Of a stretch of 64,000 nt of DNA, positions 23,076-35,225 are shown in pieces. The notes beneath the pieces are model-generated. The model saw only the letters and a list, made by a program, of their open reading frames with translations. It ran no database searches and was not told the DNA's origin. A program made the translations under genes and the position numbers. Source of the stretch: Aphrophora alni. Its lineage: Eukaryota > Arthropoda > Insecta > Hemiptera > Aphrophoridae. Location of the stretch: positions 14,661,138-14,725,137 of the forward strand of contig OY740771.1 in assembly GCA_963513935.1 (NCBI GenBank), in the 5' to 3' direction. Position 1 is the stretch's first letter. The number at the start of each line of letters is the position of its first letter.

Positions 23076-24109
23076 AGAGTTGAAGGGAATTTTCGATTGA
23101 AGAATTTATCTTTATATAAAATATATTCAGTGTTATAGTTAATTAAATTGAGTTAAAAATACTTTTTACAGCAAAAAGAGAACTTACGAAAATTTTTAAT
23201 TACTCTGTTTTATAAATTGTATAGCCTAATAATCTCAGTATTGAGTATAATTAAATTTCAGATTTACTTATAACGATCTATTAATTAATATATAAGTTAT
23301 GTATAATAAAAAAATTCAGTGTTTATAGTGAAACAATTACCTACATAAACTATCAAAGGAGAAGTACATAAACTCTCACATTATTAGAGAAGATTAGTTC
23401 TGACATCACGTAACGAAATATAATTTTGGCTCAAAATACTTCTTGAATATTTGTATGGGAAGATTTGATATCGATTATTGTTTTTATTACAAATACAAAC
23501 TGTTTTTGTACTAACTATGTGTGAGAAAAAGAATTCATTTTAGCTGATACATTTTATCCGTAGCTGTATCTAAACAAATTGTCCATAAAACTTCAATTGA
23601 CGTGACACAGTTAAGAATAATTTTCATCAGATCTTAAAACAAAAATTTCGAAAATTTTTTCAATATTTTCGTAGTTAATAGTGTAATTACTTTAAAAAAA
23701 TATTCCAAGGCACCATCATTGTACTCACCCAGCCCAATATGTCGGCTTTCGTGGACATAAATGCACTGTGATCATCGAATAGTTCTGAGACTTATTCAAT
23801 TTTCCAGTTCAAAAAACATAAAACTGGTAAATCCTTTCTTTAATTTGGCTACGAAGAATTTCAGCATGGTTTAACTTCATTCTTAGATCAGAAATAAGTG
23901 CGACGAATTTCGCTAGCAGTAAATGGAAAATGTAGCGTTTTCACATTCATGTTTTCATATTTTTACACATATAAATGAGGTCCTGATGTATTGCACTGAA
24001 ATTTTGGATCACCCTGTATATCTTATATTTTGAATGATATTGATATTTTTAAGTACAACTTATGTTTGCTTCGAAAGTGACATTAACTCGCTTTAAGAGT
24101 AAATTGCAT
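23076..24109. other. No gene; family D-like right end
   Basis: A TIR-like TGGATCACCCTGTATATC lies at about 24002-24019, and no matching left end is certain. The rest is AT-rich, with no frame. Confidence 0.45.
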
Positions 24110-24560
24110 TTAATTGACATATTTTTTATAGTTTTTAAAAGGCTCAAGGGTGTGGTAAATCCATAGGACTTGGAGTCCTTACCATTATAGGGACACTAAC
24201 TTTTATAAAGTTTTTGTCTTTTAAATGGCCTAACTCCAATGTATTAATATCTTCGTCAATAAACATACATAATCATAATCAGAATAACTTCTAGTTTTAT
24301 TTGATACCACACACATAATTATTTAAAAAAAATTAATTATTTTTACTCCAATGTCATATGTTACCGCTATATTTTTCTTATATGTGGACAATACAATGTA
24401 TATACATGGAAAGTTTGAAATATATAGGATTTATCGTCTTGTCTGTGTAGACTGCTTACGACTTACAGATAGACACTTGCGTTGTATTATAAAGGTCCTT
24501 AGTTTTACCTACAGATCCTAATAAAGAGAAATAAATAAAATATAATCCATCTTTTAATAG
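24110..24560 (-). repeat. Family B unit, inverted (unit 1)
   Basis: Plus strand shows ACATACATAATCATAATCAG, ATGTTACCGCTATATTTTTC and CTGTGTAGACTGCTTACGAC. A second inverted unit follows about 585 bases on, so this is a tandem dimer. Confidence 0.65.
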
Positions 24561-25090
24561 ATATTAAATTGTTTGTCTAACATTTCACAAAAATTGTTTT
24601 TAAAACTTATACTCTAAGCATTTCTAATTATGTCGATAAATTAGGTTGTACTCGTCATACAAAATTAAAACTATAAAATATGATTTCGCAATGCTATTTA
24701 ATTTTAAATTTAAATATTTTTTTTTCAGTTTTATAGATCACGCAGCTTTCAAAGGTGGGGGGGGGGGGTACATGATATCTGATATTTTAAATTTGGTTTT
24801 CCGCCGACATAATATTGTTGACAAATAAACATACATATTCGTATTCAGAGTTGCTTATAGTTTTAGTTGATACCCCACATATAATATTTCTTAAAAAAAA
24901 AAAAAAAAAATTAACTCAATAATTTTTTTTTTTGCTTTTGACTACTCGATAGTCAATTTATTGTTACCGTTATATTTTTCCTATATATGGACAATACAAT
25001 GTAAATGCAAAATTTGAAATTCTTGTCTGTGTAGACGGGTTGCGACTTACAGACAGATAGACGGACAGACGCACGTGAAATTATTTTTGT
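24561..25090 (-). repeat. Family B unit, second inverted copy (unit 1)
   Basis: It contains a G homopolymer (about 11 G, near 24758), a 17-A run near 24893, and GTGTAGACGGGTTGCGACTT at about 25030. A purine-pyrimidine tail with GACAGATAGACGGACAGACG follows. The 60-codon frame at 24646 is spurious. Confidence 0.65.
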
Positions 25091-25129
25091 TTTTTTCCAA
25101 ACTGTTCCGTAATCATTATTTTATTTATT

Positions 25130-25760
25130 CGGCAATATTTGGCAAACCAGTTTGAATCATTAACCGTCAAATGTCACATAAATTTGAACGAAATCGGTAG
25201 AGATGATTTGAAAAATAGATCTTTCATAACATCTACATAGACAAATTTTTATTATTACTTTCTCATATACTATACGTAGTATAGACAAAATTATGTCATG
25301 CGCCAAAAAGTCGATATCTTGTTCATTATGGTTGTGAAGTTTTCTCAATTTTTTTGCGGACCGTTTTTAATTAATCAAATTCAGAATGTGGCCATATTAT
25401 GAACATTCTCAAGACCACGTTTCCATTTTATCATTAATAAAAATTTGGGAGTAGCTTATAAAAATTTCAAAATTTTCTCAAAACCAACTATAACGATTTT
25501 GATCAAATTTCCTCGTATTCAGCTTCTAAGAAACCAAATAAAAAGTATTCGTTAAAATCTCTCAAAAAATGACGGTTCGAGAGTTATCGATAAAAAAATC
25601 GGCCGCTGTTATGAAATACGTAATTTCTCAAAAACAACTCGACCAATTTCTTTAAACTCTTAGTGAAAAGTGAAGATTAAAGACGCAAACCCGTGTCCAA
25701 AATCACGAATAAAAATATATAAGTTTCAGATATAATTGGGGAAAACAAAACTGAACCTTT
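25130..25760. repeat. Family C block (unit 1)
   Basis: Two or more degenerate subunits: GAACGAAATCGGTAGAGATG, AACGATTTTGATCAAATTTC, ACGGTTCGAGAGTTATCG and ACAACTCGACCAATTTC. The frame on the minus strand at 25160-25348 is repeat shadow. Confidence 0.5.
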
Positions 25761-26301
25761 GTTCACAGTCATTTAAATCTCTATTTTAATCAAATACAAC
25801 CTACGACGAGAGCACGTTTATGACAAACGAAACATCTTTAGGCTTTATGTTTCCAAAGATGGCGTCCAAGACTGTTTTACCTTTGAGACTGACAAGTACT
25901 CAACCGAGTGTTTTTGTTTTTGTTTGTCGGTAAAAAAACAAAATCGACAAAAGCTTTGTTTTAAAAGACGTTTATGAAAATCGGCTCTACCAATTCCGTT
26001 CAAATTTTAATACAATGAACAAATTAAAGACTGAAATTCGTAGACTTTTTTCGAGTGCATCGCTTCACTATTTATTTAATATCTCCGGCACCAGGGGTCG
26101 TAGAAAATTTTTTAAAAATGGAAAATGACCATGATGAAATAGACTATCGATCCATAAGGTAGGATTACTTAAAAAATTCATCCTAACCCCAAAAAAAACA
26201 TTTCTCACATTTTTTTTTACACTTAATTAGCGATATTTAAAGGAAAAATGGTGGAATTTTTTTCAAAATTTGGGAAAACATGTATTTTTATGTCGGTAAC
26301 T

Positions 26302-26470
26302 CCTAGCTGGATCTACACCTTCTTTTATGTATTCTTGTGTTAGATCCCTCTCTTTCAAATTTCCAATCAGGTCCCTCTTGACCAACTTTTGTTATTTTCC
26401 GACCCTGATGCTCTTCTAGGAATATGGGTTTTTATTGTAAGTTCTTTTCCTACTTTTTTAAATCTTTAAA
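26302..26470 (-). repeat. Family A repeat (unit 2)
   Basis: Counterpart of 19946-20110, with TCTTGTGTTAGATCCCTC, one substitution from the unit 1 copy in the B-box-like block. Confidence 0.85.
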
Positions 26471-27399
26471 GCTGTCGTGAGTAAAATGTACTCCTAAGGG
26501 TTCAAATAATACATTAATAGAGTTGATAAAAGTAGACACATAGCTGGCTTCATTCCAAAACTTGATAAATTAAGATTTACAGAGTGGTTTATAGAGTGTT
26601 TGATCCAGATAACATTATTATTATTTCTAAATTGTTCAGAGTAACAATTATACAGAGTGGAAAAAAGTCATGCAGCCACTAGGTAATTTCTGAACGATTA
26701 GAGATGAAAACATCTAACTTTCGTCAAACCTCATAGGTTAAGTTCTTCAACTTTTTGTGGGGTAAAAACATTGTTGCACCCTTTTTAAGGGGTTCATGAT
26801 CGGGACCTTAATTTTTTCAAATAGCAACTGCTATCGTGTAACATATCATTTCAAAGTCAAATTTTAGCGTATTGGGAAAGTGTCTACGATATCTCCAACC
26901 GGAATTAAGGCGGCTAGAAGTTGAATTTTTTAAATTTTCTATGTAATTGATATTAATGGAAAAAACCAAACAGTGGATTAATTTTATTACACCGGCCTTA
27001 TTTAACTAAATGAATACACTTTTATATATTTTTCCTATTTTATCAAACCCAATTTTTTAAACTTTTTTTCCCAATCATGTGACATAATTTTTAAGGGATT
27101 TGTTAGATGAAACTGATGACGTATAGAAAAAGTCTATACAATTTCTTTAAATGAATAAATTTTAAGGCTCTGCAGGATAGGAATGAAATAACCGAATTGA
27201 CATCAACAGTATAACCAACGCAACATCAGGGCACGGGAGATTTGTGAATTACTAGCAACATTGCGCAGTAGCCGTTGCACATAATAGGTCCTAGTTTCAT
27301 TTCCAATGATCTTTTAACAATAATTCTGAGATGAAAATTGACATCATTACAACTGCTCAAGTGTAGCATTATTCTTATGGGAGATGAATCCAATTTGGC

Positions 27400-27615
27400 G
27401 GAGGTGGAGCAGAACCTTAATTAGTAAATAAAAAAGGAAGAAAAGAACATAAAAACCTCCTCGAACTATATAATAGCGTCAGGGTCGGAAAAGAACAAGA
27501 GTTGTTTAAGAGAGACCTGATAGGAAACGTAAAAGAGAGGGATCTAACCCAAGACTTCAAGGAAGAACGAATCTAATTACTTTCCCTAGGGATCGCCAAG
27601 ACCGTACTCACTAAA
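27400..27615 (+). repeat. Family A repeat (unit 2)
   Basis: Counterpart of 21045-21250. Here GGTCGGAAAAGAACAAGAG keeps the consensus where unit 1 has changed, so unit 1 carries the derived state at those sites. Confidence 0.85.
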
Positions 27616-28290
27616 ATCAGCCCCCGCCCCTGGGGGGGTAAATTTGTTCGAAATATCTTTGCCAGATTTGAGATAGACGTTCATAGATCATTTTTCAATA
27701 TATTCTAAACCTTAAATTCATTTATTTATTGTTTGGCAGTTGGCAACTAAAAATATTTGATAGCATGTATCTAATTTTATATATTTGTCTGAAAACGTGT
27801 GTGCGCTGTTTAATTTGACCAACATTTACTGTAGCAGAATAATACTATTTTCTCTCTCTCACTTGCACCATCAGTCCATTCTACGCTACACCAGACAGGA
27901 ATAATGCACGAACACATGGCTATTGTCTGATACAATACACAATGTATACGAAATTAACCAAGCTTATATGGTTAGGTCTGAAAATCTTAATTAATCCTGA
28001 TTTAAGCGTATTATGCTAGGATGAATGTAAAACTTTATAAATAATAATTTAGTTTCCAATTTACATCTGGGTTGTAAAATTGATTCGGACCATATATTAT
28101 TTCGTACTAGTCAAAGAAAAATATACAGAAAACTCTAAATTGTTTCAAATAGCTCAATACTCAAAAACCGACGCTTGGTCTAGATTAATATAAAGTAATC
28201 AAACTCAATCTATTCAAGGATTAACCGAATGGTTTTGTCTTTGATACGAAATATTATTACTGTTTATAATTTTCTTTGTCTACAGTTGTT

Positions 28291-29030
28291 GACAAAGTGG
28301 CATTTCGTTCATTTAAATTAGTTTGCAAAACAGCTGATTTCTCAACAGTTTCACTTTGCACACTACTTTGCACACTACTTTGTTCACTCCGAATGGCAAC
28401 CGAACAAAACGAAATTTAGGTTAAGTTCATTTGAATTGATTTATAATATACAGGAAATGTCCCGTATGTAGGTTAGATTAATTCTTACATGTAAAATAAC
28501 ATAAATAAACAACAAAACAACGTTTTAAAGTCGAAAAATGAAGTAATTATTCATGAAGAAGATTGACAGTGTATATACACGGAGAGTATTTTTCGTTTGC
28601 CAAGTTTTGAAGTTGGCAATCTCGTTTCCTCAACAATACACCTAAGTTATTTGTAATATTCATAAATAACCTCAGTTTTGACTTGAGAACTTCTACTCAG
28701 TGTTGATGTGTTGTTTAGTACTACTGCTATATTTTGTGTAGTTAGTTTTAAAATATGGACAGTTCAGAGGATGAAAACCTGTCAAATACCCCGCCTAAAT
28801 TAGCGGATAAAGCTAACAACGTTGTACTAAATCTCCTTCCTGTCAAATCAAGGAAAAAGTACGACCGCCAGTATGAACTGTTTTTATCACAAATAACAAC
28901 TGTAGACAAAGTATAATGTGCAATTCGTGAGCAAAGTGTCTTTTTTAAACTCGATAAAATTGACGCACTCGGCAAGCCTCGTGCGTCAACATTTTTCTCT
29001 AATTTAAAAAAGTGCCACTTTGCTCACTAG
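28291..29030 (+). mobile_element. Copy of the ~735-bp inverted-end element (unit 2)
   Basis: GACAAAGTGGCATTT at 28291 and AAAGTGCCACTTTG near 29009 bound the counterpart of 21916-22650. Confidence 0.4.
28755..28916 (+). pseudogene. Second copy of the 53-codon recombinase-like remnant
   Basis: It is the same length as 22380-22541 and stops at the same codon. It differs by two amino-acid changes (LAEKVNN there, LADKANN here). Two replacements in 53 codons with no silent change that I noticed give no sign of protein-level constraint. The stop predates the duplication. Confidence 0.4.
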
Positions 29031-29116
29031 TTGCACAAATAACTATTTTCTCCCTGCTCTACCGTGATACCAAATTAAACAATTGATACACTTTTTTTTC
29101 ACTCAGGAAGTCCAAA

Positions 29117-29445
29117 TGGAACAACATCGATTTTCTTTCCATTGCAATACTTTCTCAAAATATACAAACTGAAAAGGAAAAAGAAGACACTTAAAAATAT
29201 TACTACAAAATCTAAAACAAACTAAATCAAATATCGTCAGATTTTAAATGCTGTGACAAACCTTAAGGCGAGCTGAGACGAAGCGAATGTGATGCCGTTG
29301 AGGAACAACAGATGAAAGCATAGATTCTAGTTCTTCCTTCATCATGCCCACAGGGAAGACAAATCTTATTTCAAACAAGAAAATAGAGGTACGAATTTCC
29401 AAACAATAACTTTAGACCGAAAACATATTTTATTTTACGATAAGG
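29117..29445 (+). repeat. Family E repeat (unit 2)
   Basis: Nearly identical to 22745-23075. Confidence 0.7.
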
Positions 29446-30469
29446 GTAAAAAAGTTGAAGGGAATTTTTGATTGAAGAATTTATCTTTATATAAAATATA
29501 TTCAGTGTTATAGTTAATTAAATTGAGTTAAAAATACTTTTTACAGCAAAAAGAGAACTTCCGAAAATTTTTAATTACTCTGTTTTATAAATTGTATAGC
29601 CTAATAATCTCAGTATTGAGTATAATTAATTTTCAGATTTACTTATAATGATCTATTAATTAATATATAAGTTATGTATAATAAACAATTCAGTGTTTAT
29701 AATGAAACAATTACATAAACTATCAAAGGAGTAGTACATAAACTCTTACATTATTAGAGAAGATTAGTTCTGACATCACGTAACGAAATATAATTTTGGC
29801 TCAAAATACTTCTTGAATATTTGTATGGGAAGATTTGATATCGATTATTGTTTTTATTACAAATACAAAATGTTTTTGTACTAACTATGTGTGAGAAAAA
29901 GAATTCATTTTAGCTGATACATTTTATCCGTAGCTGTATCTAAACAAATTGTCCATAAAACTTCAATTGACGTGACACAGTTAAAAATAATTTTCATCAG
30001 ATCTTAAAACAAAAATTTCGAAAATTTTTTCAATATTTTCGTAGTTAATAGTGTAATTACTTTAAAAAAATATTCCAAGGCACCATCATTGTACTCACCC
30101 AGCCCAATATGTCGGCTTTCGTGGACATAAATGCACTGTAATCATCGAATAGTTCTGAGACTTATTCAATTTTCCATTTCAAAAAACATAAAACTGGTAA
30201 ATCCTTTCTTTAATTTGGGTACGAAGAATTTCAGCATGGTTTAATTTCATTCTTAGATCAGAAATAAGTGCGACGAATTTCGCTAGCAGTAAATGGAAAA
30301 TGTAGCGTTTTCAGATTCATGTTTTCATATTTTTACACATATAAATGAGGTCCTGATTGCATTGAAATTTTGGATCACCCTGTATATCTTATATTTTGAA
30401 TGATATTGATATTTTTAAGTATAACTTATGTTTGCTTCGAAAGTGTCATTAAATCGCTTTAAGAGTAAA

Positions 30470-30920
30470 TTGCATTTAATTGACATATAGTTTTTAAAAG
30501 GCTCAAGGGTGTGGTAAAACCATAGGACTTAGAGTCCTTACCATTATAGGGACACTAATTTTTATAAAGTTTTGTCTTCTAAATGGCCTAACGCCAATGT
30601 ATTAATTTCTTCGTCAATAAACATACGTAATCGTATTCAGAATAACTTCTAGTTTTATTTGATACCACACACAAAATTATTCAAAAAAATTAATAGTTTT
30701 TACTCCTAGGTCATATGTTACCGCTATATTTTCCTTATTTGTGGACAATAAAAAGAATATATAAATGGACATTTTGAAATATATAGGATTTATCGTCTTG
30801 TCTGTGGAGACTGCTTAAAACTTACAGATAGACACGAGCGTTATATTATAAAGGTCCTTGGTTTAACCTACGGATCCTAATAAAGAGAAATAAATAAAAT
30901 ACAATCCATCTTTTAATAGA
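30470..30920 (-). repeat. Family B unit, inverted (unit 2)
   Basis: Counterpart of 24110-24560. It has GTCTGTGGAGACTGCTTAAA in place of the better conserved unit 1 block. Confidence 0.65.
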
Positions 30921-31440
30921 TATTAAATTGTTTGTCTAATATTTAAAAAAAAAGTTTTCAACACTTATACTCTGAGCATTTCTAATTATGTCGATAAATT
31001 AGGTTGTATTCGTCATACAAAAATAAAACTATAAAATATGATTTCGCACTGCAATTTAATTTTAAATTCAATTTTTTTTTTCAGTTTTATAGATCACGCA
31101 GCTTTCAAAGGGGGGGGGGGGGTACATGATATCTGATATTTTAAATTTGGTTTTCCGCCGACATAATTTTGTTGACAAATAAACTTACATATTCGTAATC
31201 AGAATTGCTTATAGTTTTAGTTGATACCACATATATAATATTTCTTTAAAAAAAATTAAATCAATAGTTTTTTTGCTTTTGACTACCCAATAGTCAATTT
31301 ATTGTTACCGCTATATTTTTCCTATATTATATGGACAATACAATGTAAATGCAAATCCTGTCTGTGTAGACGGGTTGCGACTTACAGAAAGACAGACGGA
31401 CAGACGCACGTCAAATTATTTTTGTTTTTTTCCAAACTGT
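30921..31440 (-). repeat. Family B unit, second inverted copy (unit 2)
   Basis: Counterpart of 24561-25090, with a G run of about 12 near 31112 and a deletion removing the AAATTTGAAAT block before the CTGTGTAGACGGGTTGCG block. Confidence 0.65.
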
Positions 31441-31479
31441 TCCGTAATCATTATTTTATTTTATTAGCAATATTTGGCA

Positions 31480-32110
31480 AACCAGTTTGCATCATTAAGC
31501 TTCAAATGTCACATAAATTTGAACGAAATCGGTAGAGATGATTGGAAAAATAGATCTTTCATAACATCTACATAGACAAATTTTTATTATTACTTTCTCA
31601 TATACTATACGTAGTATAGACAAAATTATGTCATGCGCCAAAAAGTCGATATCTTGTTCATTATGGTTGTGAAGTTTTCTCAATTTTTTTGCGGACCGTT
31701 TTTAATTAATGAAATTCAGAATGTGGCCATATTAAGAACATATCTCAAGACTACGTTTCCATTTTATCATTAACAAAAATTTGGGAGTAGCTTATGAAAA
31801 TTTCAAAAATTTCTCAAAACCAATTATAACGATTTTGATCAAATTTCCTCGTATTCAGCTTCTAAGAAACCAAATAAAAAGTATTCGTCAAAATCTCTCA
31901 AAAAATGACGGTTCGTGAGTTATCGATAAAAAAATCGGCCGCTGTTATGAAATACGTAATTTCTCAAAAACAACTCGACCAATTTCTTTAAACTCTTAGT
32001 GAAAAGTGAAGATTAAAGACGCAAACCCGTGTCCAAAATCACGAATAAAAATATATAAGTTTCAGATATAATTGGGGAAAACAAAACTGAACCTTTGTTC
32101 ACAGTCATTA
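31480..32110. repeat. Family C block (unit 2)
   Basis: Counterpart of 25130-25760, with GGTAGAGATGATTGGAAAA and ACGGTTCGTGAGTTATCG. Confidence 0.5.
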
Positions 32111-32595
32111 AAATCTCTATTTTAATCAAATACAACCTACGACGAGAGCACGTTTATGACAAACGAAGCAACTTTAGGCTTTATGTTTCCAAAAATGGCG
32201 TCCAAGACTGTTTTACCTTTGAGACTGACAACTACTCAACCGAGTTTTTTTGTTTTTGTTTGTCGGTTAAAAAACAAAAATCGACAAAAGCGTTGTTATA
32301 AAAGACGGTTATGAAAATCGGCTCTACCAATTCCTTTCAAATTTTAATACAATGAACAAATTAAAGACTGAAATTCGTAGGCAAAAACACTAAAAAAACA
32401 TATTCGGTTCAGAAATAATTGAAAAAAACTCAAAAAATAACTTTGACCGCCGTCATAAAAAGGTAAAATTTATTGAAATACTATTTACCCTGAGCAAGTT
32501 TAAGCCCTATTTAAATATATATTAATACTGTATTTGAAAAGACGGTGTACATGGGAAATTTACACTTTTTTACTGACAATTACAGAACTAACATT

Positions 32596-32642
32596 TTAGG
32601 TTAGGTTAGGTTTGGTTAGTTTAGATTAGGTTAGGTTACATA
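32596..32642. repeat. TTAGG-type stretch
   Basis: TTAGGTTAGGTTAGGTTTGG followed by TTAGTTTAGATTAGGTTAGG: eight or nine TTAGG-like pentamers next to the family G copy. Confidence 0.8.
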
Positions 32643-32958
32643 TAGAGAGTGGATGGTATTTCACCATTCATTCCCAATTTATAATATTTAAACATAACTA
32701 CAAAATGCAATTGACTTTACAATAAACTCATACATCAATTCACTCATATGAGCACATGAGCAAGTCGCAGGATTTATAGCTTACACAACTTCAGCTCATC
32801 AATATTCCAGGATTAACTGGAATTATTTACACATCGGTAGAGTTAAGCCTTGGACCACTAGTGACGTGGTCTCGAAGCCATTAAGTTCTAGTGATTCATG
32901 GCGCCGACAGAAACAATTTCATCCTGTTTTAACTCCAACATTTTTCATTTCGCCTGTA
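32643..32958 (-). repeat. Family G repeat, inverted copy
   Basis: Reverse complement of 10722-11036. The hairpin reads GACCACTAGTGACGTGGTC at about 32859, and GCAGGATTTATAGCTTACAC and GGATTAACTGGAATTATTTA are shared. Confidence 0.65.
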
Positions 32959-33019
32959 TATATTTTTTTTCACGTAGTATAGAAAAAGATTTGTAGTAGG
33001 TCAAAAAATCTATGTGAAG

Positions 33020-33290
33020 TTTTTGCTGGTGTCTTTGTTTTGAGATCCACTGAGTCCTATAAGTAATTTTTGGAATTATGTCTGTATGTCTGGAGTCGGT
33101 TGTATGTGGATATTAATCAAACTTAGTCACTTTAAAATTTTTTTTATAATTAAAAATTTGCGAGTAGCTGATATAACAAAAATAAATACGATAGTACAAT
33201 TTTCTCGATAGTCGTTCTAAAAATTTGATTGGATGTTGCTCAAATATAACCTCCAAAGACCCAAACAAAAGTGCTTAAAAGAAAGACACC
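33020..33290. repeat. Family C fragment
   Basis: TTTGCGAGTAGCTGATATAA, TTTCTCGATAGTCGTTC and AAAGACCCAAACAAAAGTGC fit the family order. Confidence 0.45.
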
Positions 33291-33291
33291 T

Positions 33292-33465
33292 TGTCTCGAA
33301 TAGTCTAATAGCTTCAGGGTCAAAAGCGAAGACGAGTTAGTAAAAAGAAAACTCATATGACAGGTCAAATAGACGGTTTTCCCAAGACTAAACGTAGAAA
33401 GGTGAAGATCCAGCTAGGAACCTCGGGATTGCTACGCCAGTACTTAGTGAGGTCCAGACTAAAGA
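33292..33465 (+). repeat. Family A dispersed repeat
   Basis: CTCGAATAGTCTAATAGCTT, GTGAAGATCCAGCTAGGAAC and CTCGGGATTGCTACGCCAGT. The middle is rearranged (ATATGACAGGTCAAATAGAC). The 62-codon frame at 33357-33545 lies within and just beyond it and is not a gene. Confidence 0.75.
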
Positions 33466-34459
33466 GGGAAGGTAAAGATGAATATGAGGAAGAGGACGGA
33501 GATAACCCCTCATATTCGTCAGGGGCTATATGTATTGAAAGGTAGAAATGTCATTATCATCCCACATATTTAGTTTTTCCTTAGTTTTGAAAGTAGTTTT
33601 TCTGGCCTTAAATAACTTTTTCTCAGTAGCGGATTGTTTTTTTTAAAATTGTTTAAGAAAACATTCTTATAGACAGAAATATAAATCACTTTGAATTCCT
33701 TAACACATTTTTGACAAACTGACGTTCTTTTTGGTGAAATAGTTTCTGTTAGTTTTTATTTGTTTTGGGAGATGGGTTAGTGAGAAAGTTTGTGCAACAT
33801 TTATTGTTACAAAGTCATCATATTTTATGATATTTGAAAATAGTCTGTTATGACTCCCTGTGCTTTATCAAAAAAATTGAATAATAATTTGAGATATATA
33901 AAGAATATGGGAACATATCCAAGTTTCTAAAGTTGTCTACATGTTGGGTTATATGTACTGTATGGACGACAGGCATAAACTACCTTTTTGTCATACTGCT
34001 TCGAAAACTGTTTTCAATTCATGCATTGAGATGGTCCTAGGACCTAAAAACATCAGCTGAAGTCGAGGTCATCAGCTGTTCTTCGTTAATATGAATTAAT
34101 TAACGATTGTAAAATATCTACAAAAAGGATCTACAAAAAAAACCGATATTCTTGATTGTCAATAACCGTTAAAACAGCTCTTACCATCGATTTTCAGGTA
34201 AATAGGTTATAACATTTTAGTTTTTGTGAAATTGTTTTCTTATATTATTTTCAGTATAACGAAAAATATAGTTCATCACTTGGACCAAAATAAGCTTTTC
34301 GATTCTCGCTCATTTTCCGGCCTTTAAACTTGAGCTTGTATACAAAAGCTTCACTTTTGTTCCTAGTGATGAAATATACTATTTTTATCTTCTCTGAAGT
34401 TCTCAAAAACAATAAATTTCCTCCATTTATTATTTTTTTCATAGCCTCACTATATTGAG
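33466..34459. other. No gene; family H motif
   Basis: An inverted family H motif (GTGAGAAAGTTTGTGCAAC) lies at about 33780. The remainder is AT-rich and unassigned. Confidence 0.45.
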
Positions 34460-34655
34460 TACGAGAATGGCAATCCCAATAGACCCTAGCTGGATCTAGA
34501 CCTTTTATTAAGTAGTCGTAGTTTAGATCCTTCCTTTCCAATCTGGTCTCTATTGAGGAACTCTTGTTAGAATATTCTTCCTTTAAGTATTTTTCTTCCT
34601 TTTTTTTATAAATCGATGGTGACCAAAAGGTTCTTTTTCCCTTTAAACAAGAAAA
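34460..34655 (-). repeat. Family A repeat, left member of an inverted pair
   Basis: It has GGCAATCCCAATAGACCCTA, GCTGGATCTAGACCTTTTA and the distal GATGGTGACCAAAAGGTTC then CCTTTAAACAAGAAAAAC. It accounts for much of the longest conventional frame here (minus strand, 34251-34673, 140 codons), which is therefore unlikely to encode a protein. The right-hand partner is at 35226-35375. Confidence 0.8.
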
Positions 34656-34955
34656 ACATGTTATACAATTCATTTAAAAAATATATTTGATAAAAGTAAA
34701 AGATTAATGAGTATAAAAATCATACATTTTGTAATGATTAGTGGTTGTCACTGAAAACAAGCATCCACATTGCCTACCCTACCCCTTAAATTGTTTAAAT
34801 TTAAAATATTCTCCTACGTTTGAATTATTTAATTTAGTAAAATAGTGTTCACTTCACACCTACATGTACCATCATTGTCGCTTTGTAATTTGTACATAAA
34901 AGTTTCTTTCAATAACTAAATGCTTATTAAATGTTGAGCTTGACTTATGAGAAAA

Positions 34956-35166
34956 ATTATACAGTATAACAAACACATAGAACACAATTCTCATAAAAAA
35001 TACGCCTAAGTATCAGACGCGTTTCAACGACTATATATAGTTATAGTTTGATTTGTGTAGCTCGTGTATCACTGAAGAGGACGACCTTGTCGTTGAAACG
35101 CGTCTGATATTTAGGCGTATTTTTTATGAGAATTGTGTTCTGTGTGTTTGTTATATTGTATAAATG
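34956..35166. mobile_element. Compact inverted-repeat element with ~75-bp arms
   Basis: The left arm (34956-35030, ending ACGCGTTTCAACGAC) pairs with the right arm (35089-35166, beginning GTCGTTGAAACGCGT) over about 75 bases with few mismatches. A spacer of about 58 bases separates them. The right arm and spacer edge together make a hammerhead-ribozyme fold, while the left arm contains only half of that core. It could be a mini-element derived from Penelope-like terminal repeats (inference). Confidence 0.75.
35066..35110 (+). ncRNA. Candidate hammerhead ribozyme, Penelope-type
   Basis: The conserved core is present in order: CTGAAGA at 35072-35078 (the CUGANGA box), GAAAC at 35095-35099, and GTC at 35102-35104 as predicted cleavage triplet. 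Stem I forms from TATCA (35067-35071) and TGATA (35105-35109), five perfect pairs directly flanking the core. Stem II forms from ACGAC (35081-35085) and GTCGT (35089-35093) with loop CTT, extendable by one G-U pair. One extra G sits between the first box and stem II. Stem III is the tiny C/GC/G type (GAAAC-GC-GTC). Hammerheads with almost no stem III are known from Penelope-like retroelements. Activity cannot be judged from sequence, and the extra G may weaken it. Confidence 0.6.
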
Positions 35167-35225
35167 CTTGCTAAAAACTTCACAAGGGAAATGCTTTCGT
35201 ACGTCATTGTCTGCTAAAAAAATAA

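Larger units (their letters stand above)
19689..26043 (+). repeat. Tandem segmental duplication, unit 1 (6,355 bp)
   Basis: It begins ACTTTTTTCGAGTGCATCGC and ends GACTGAAATTCGTAG, at which point the same starting sequence recurs at 26044. The whole length aligns with unit 2 in direct orientation with only scattered substitutions and small indels (for example a missing ~12-base segment near 20485). The junction shows almost no homology, so it looks like a replicative or end-joining tandem duplication and not recombination between repeats. Confidence 0.93.
26044..32380 (+). repeat. Tandem segmental duplication, unit 2 (6,337 bp)
   Basis: Co-linear with unit 1 to GACTGAAATTCGTAG at 32380, after which the sequence diverges (GCAAAAACAC). 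Differences from unit 1 include GTAACATATCATTTCAAAG near 26838 (absent from unit 1), loss of TTTTT near 30488 and a shorter A-run near 31250. Every element of unit 1 recurs at an offset of about 6.34-6.38 kb. Confidence 0.93.

Noticed and set aside
33357..33545. 62-codon frame rich in charged residues
   Set aside because: Largely family A sequence.
34251..34673. 140-codon minus-strand frame, the longest conventional frame apart from CT-repeat ones
   Set aside because: Much of it is a translated family A repeat (34460-34655), and the rest has no motif. Other copies of the repeat do not keep the frame.
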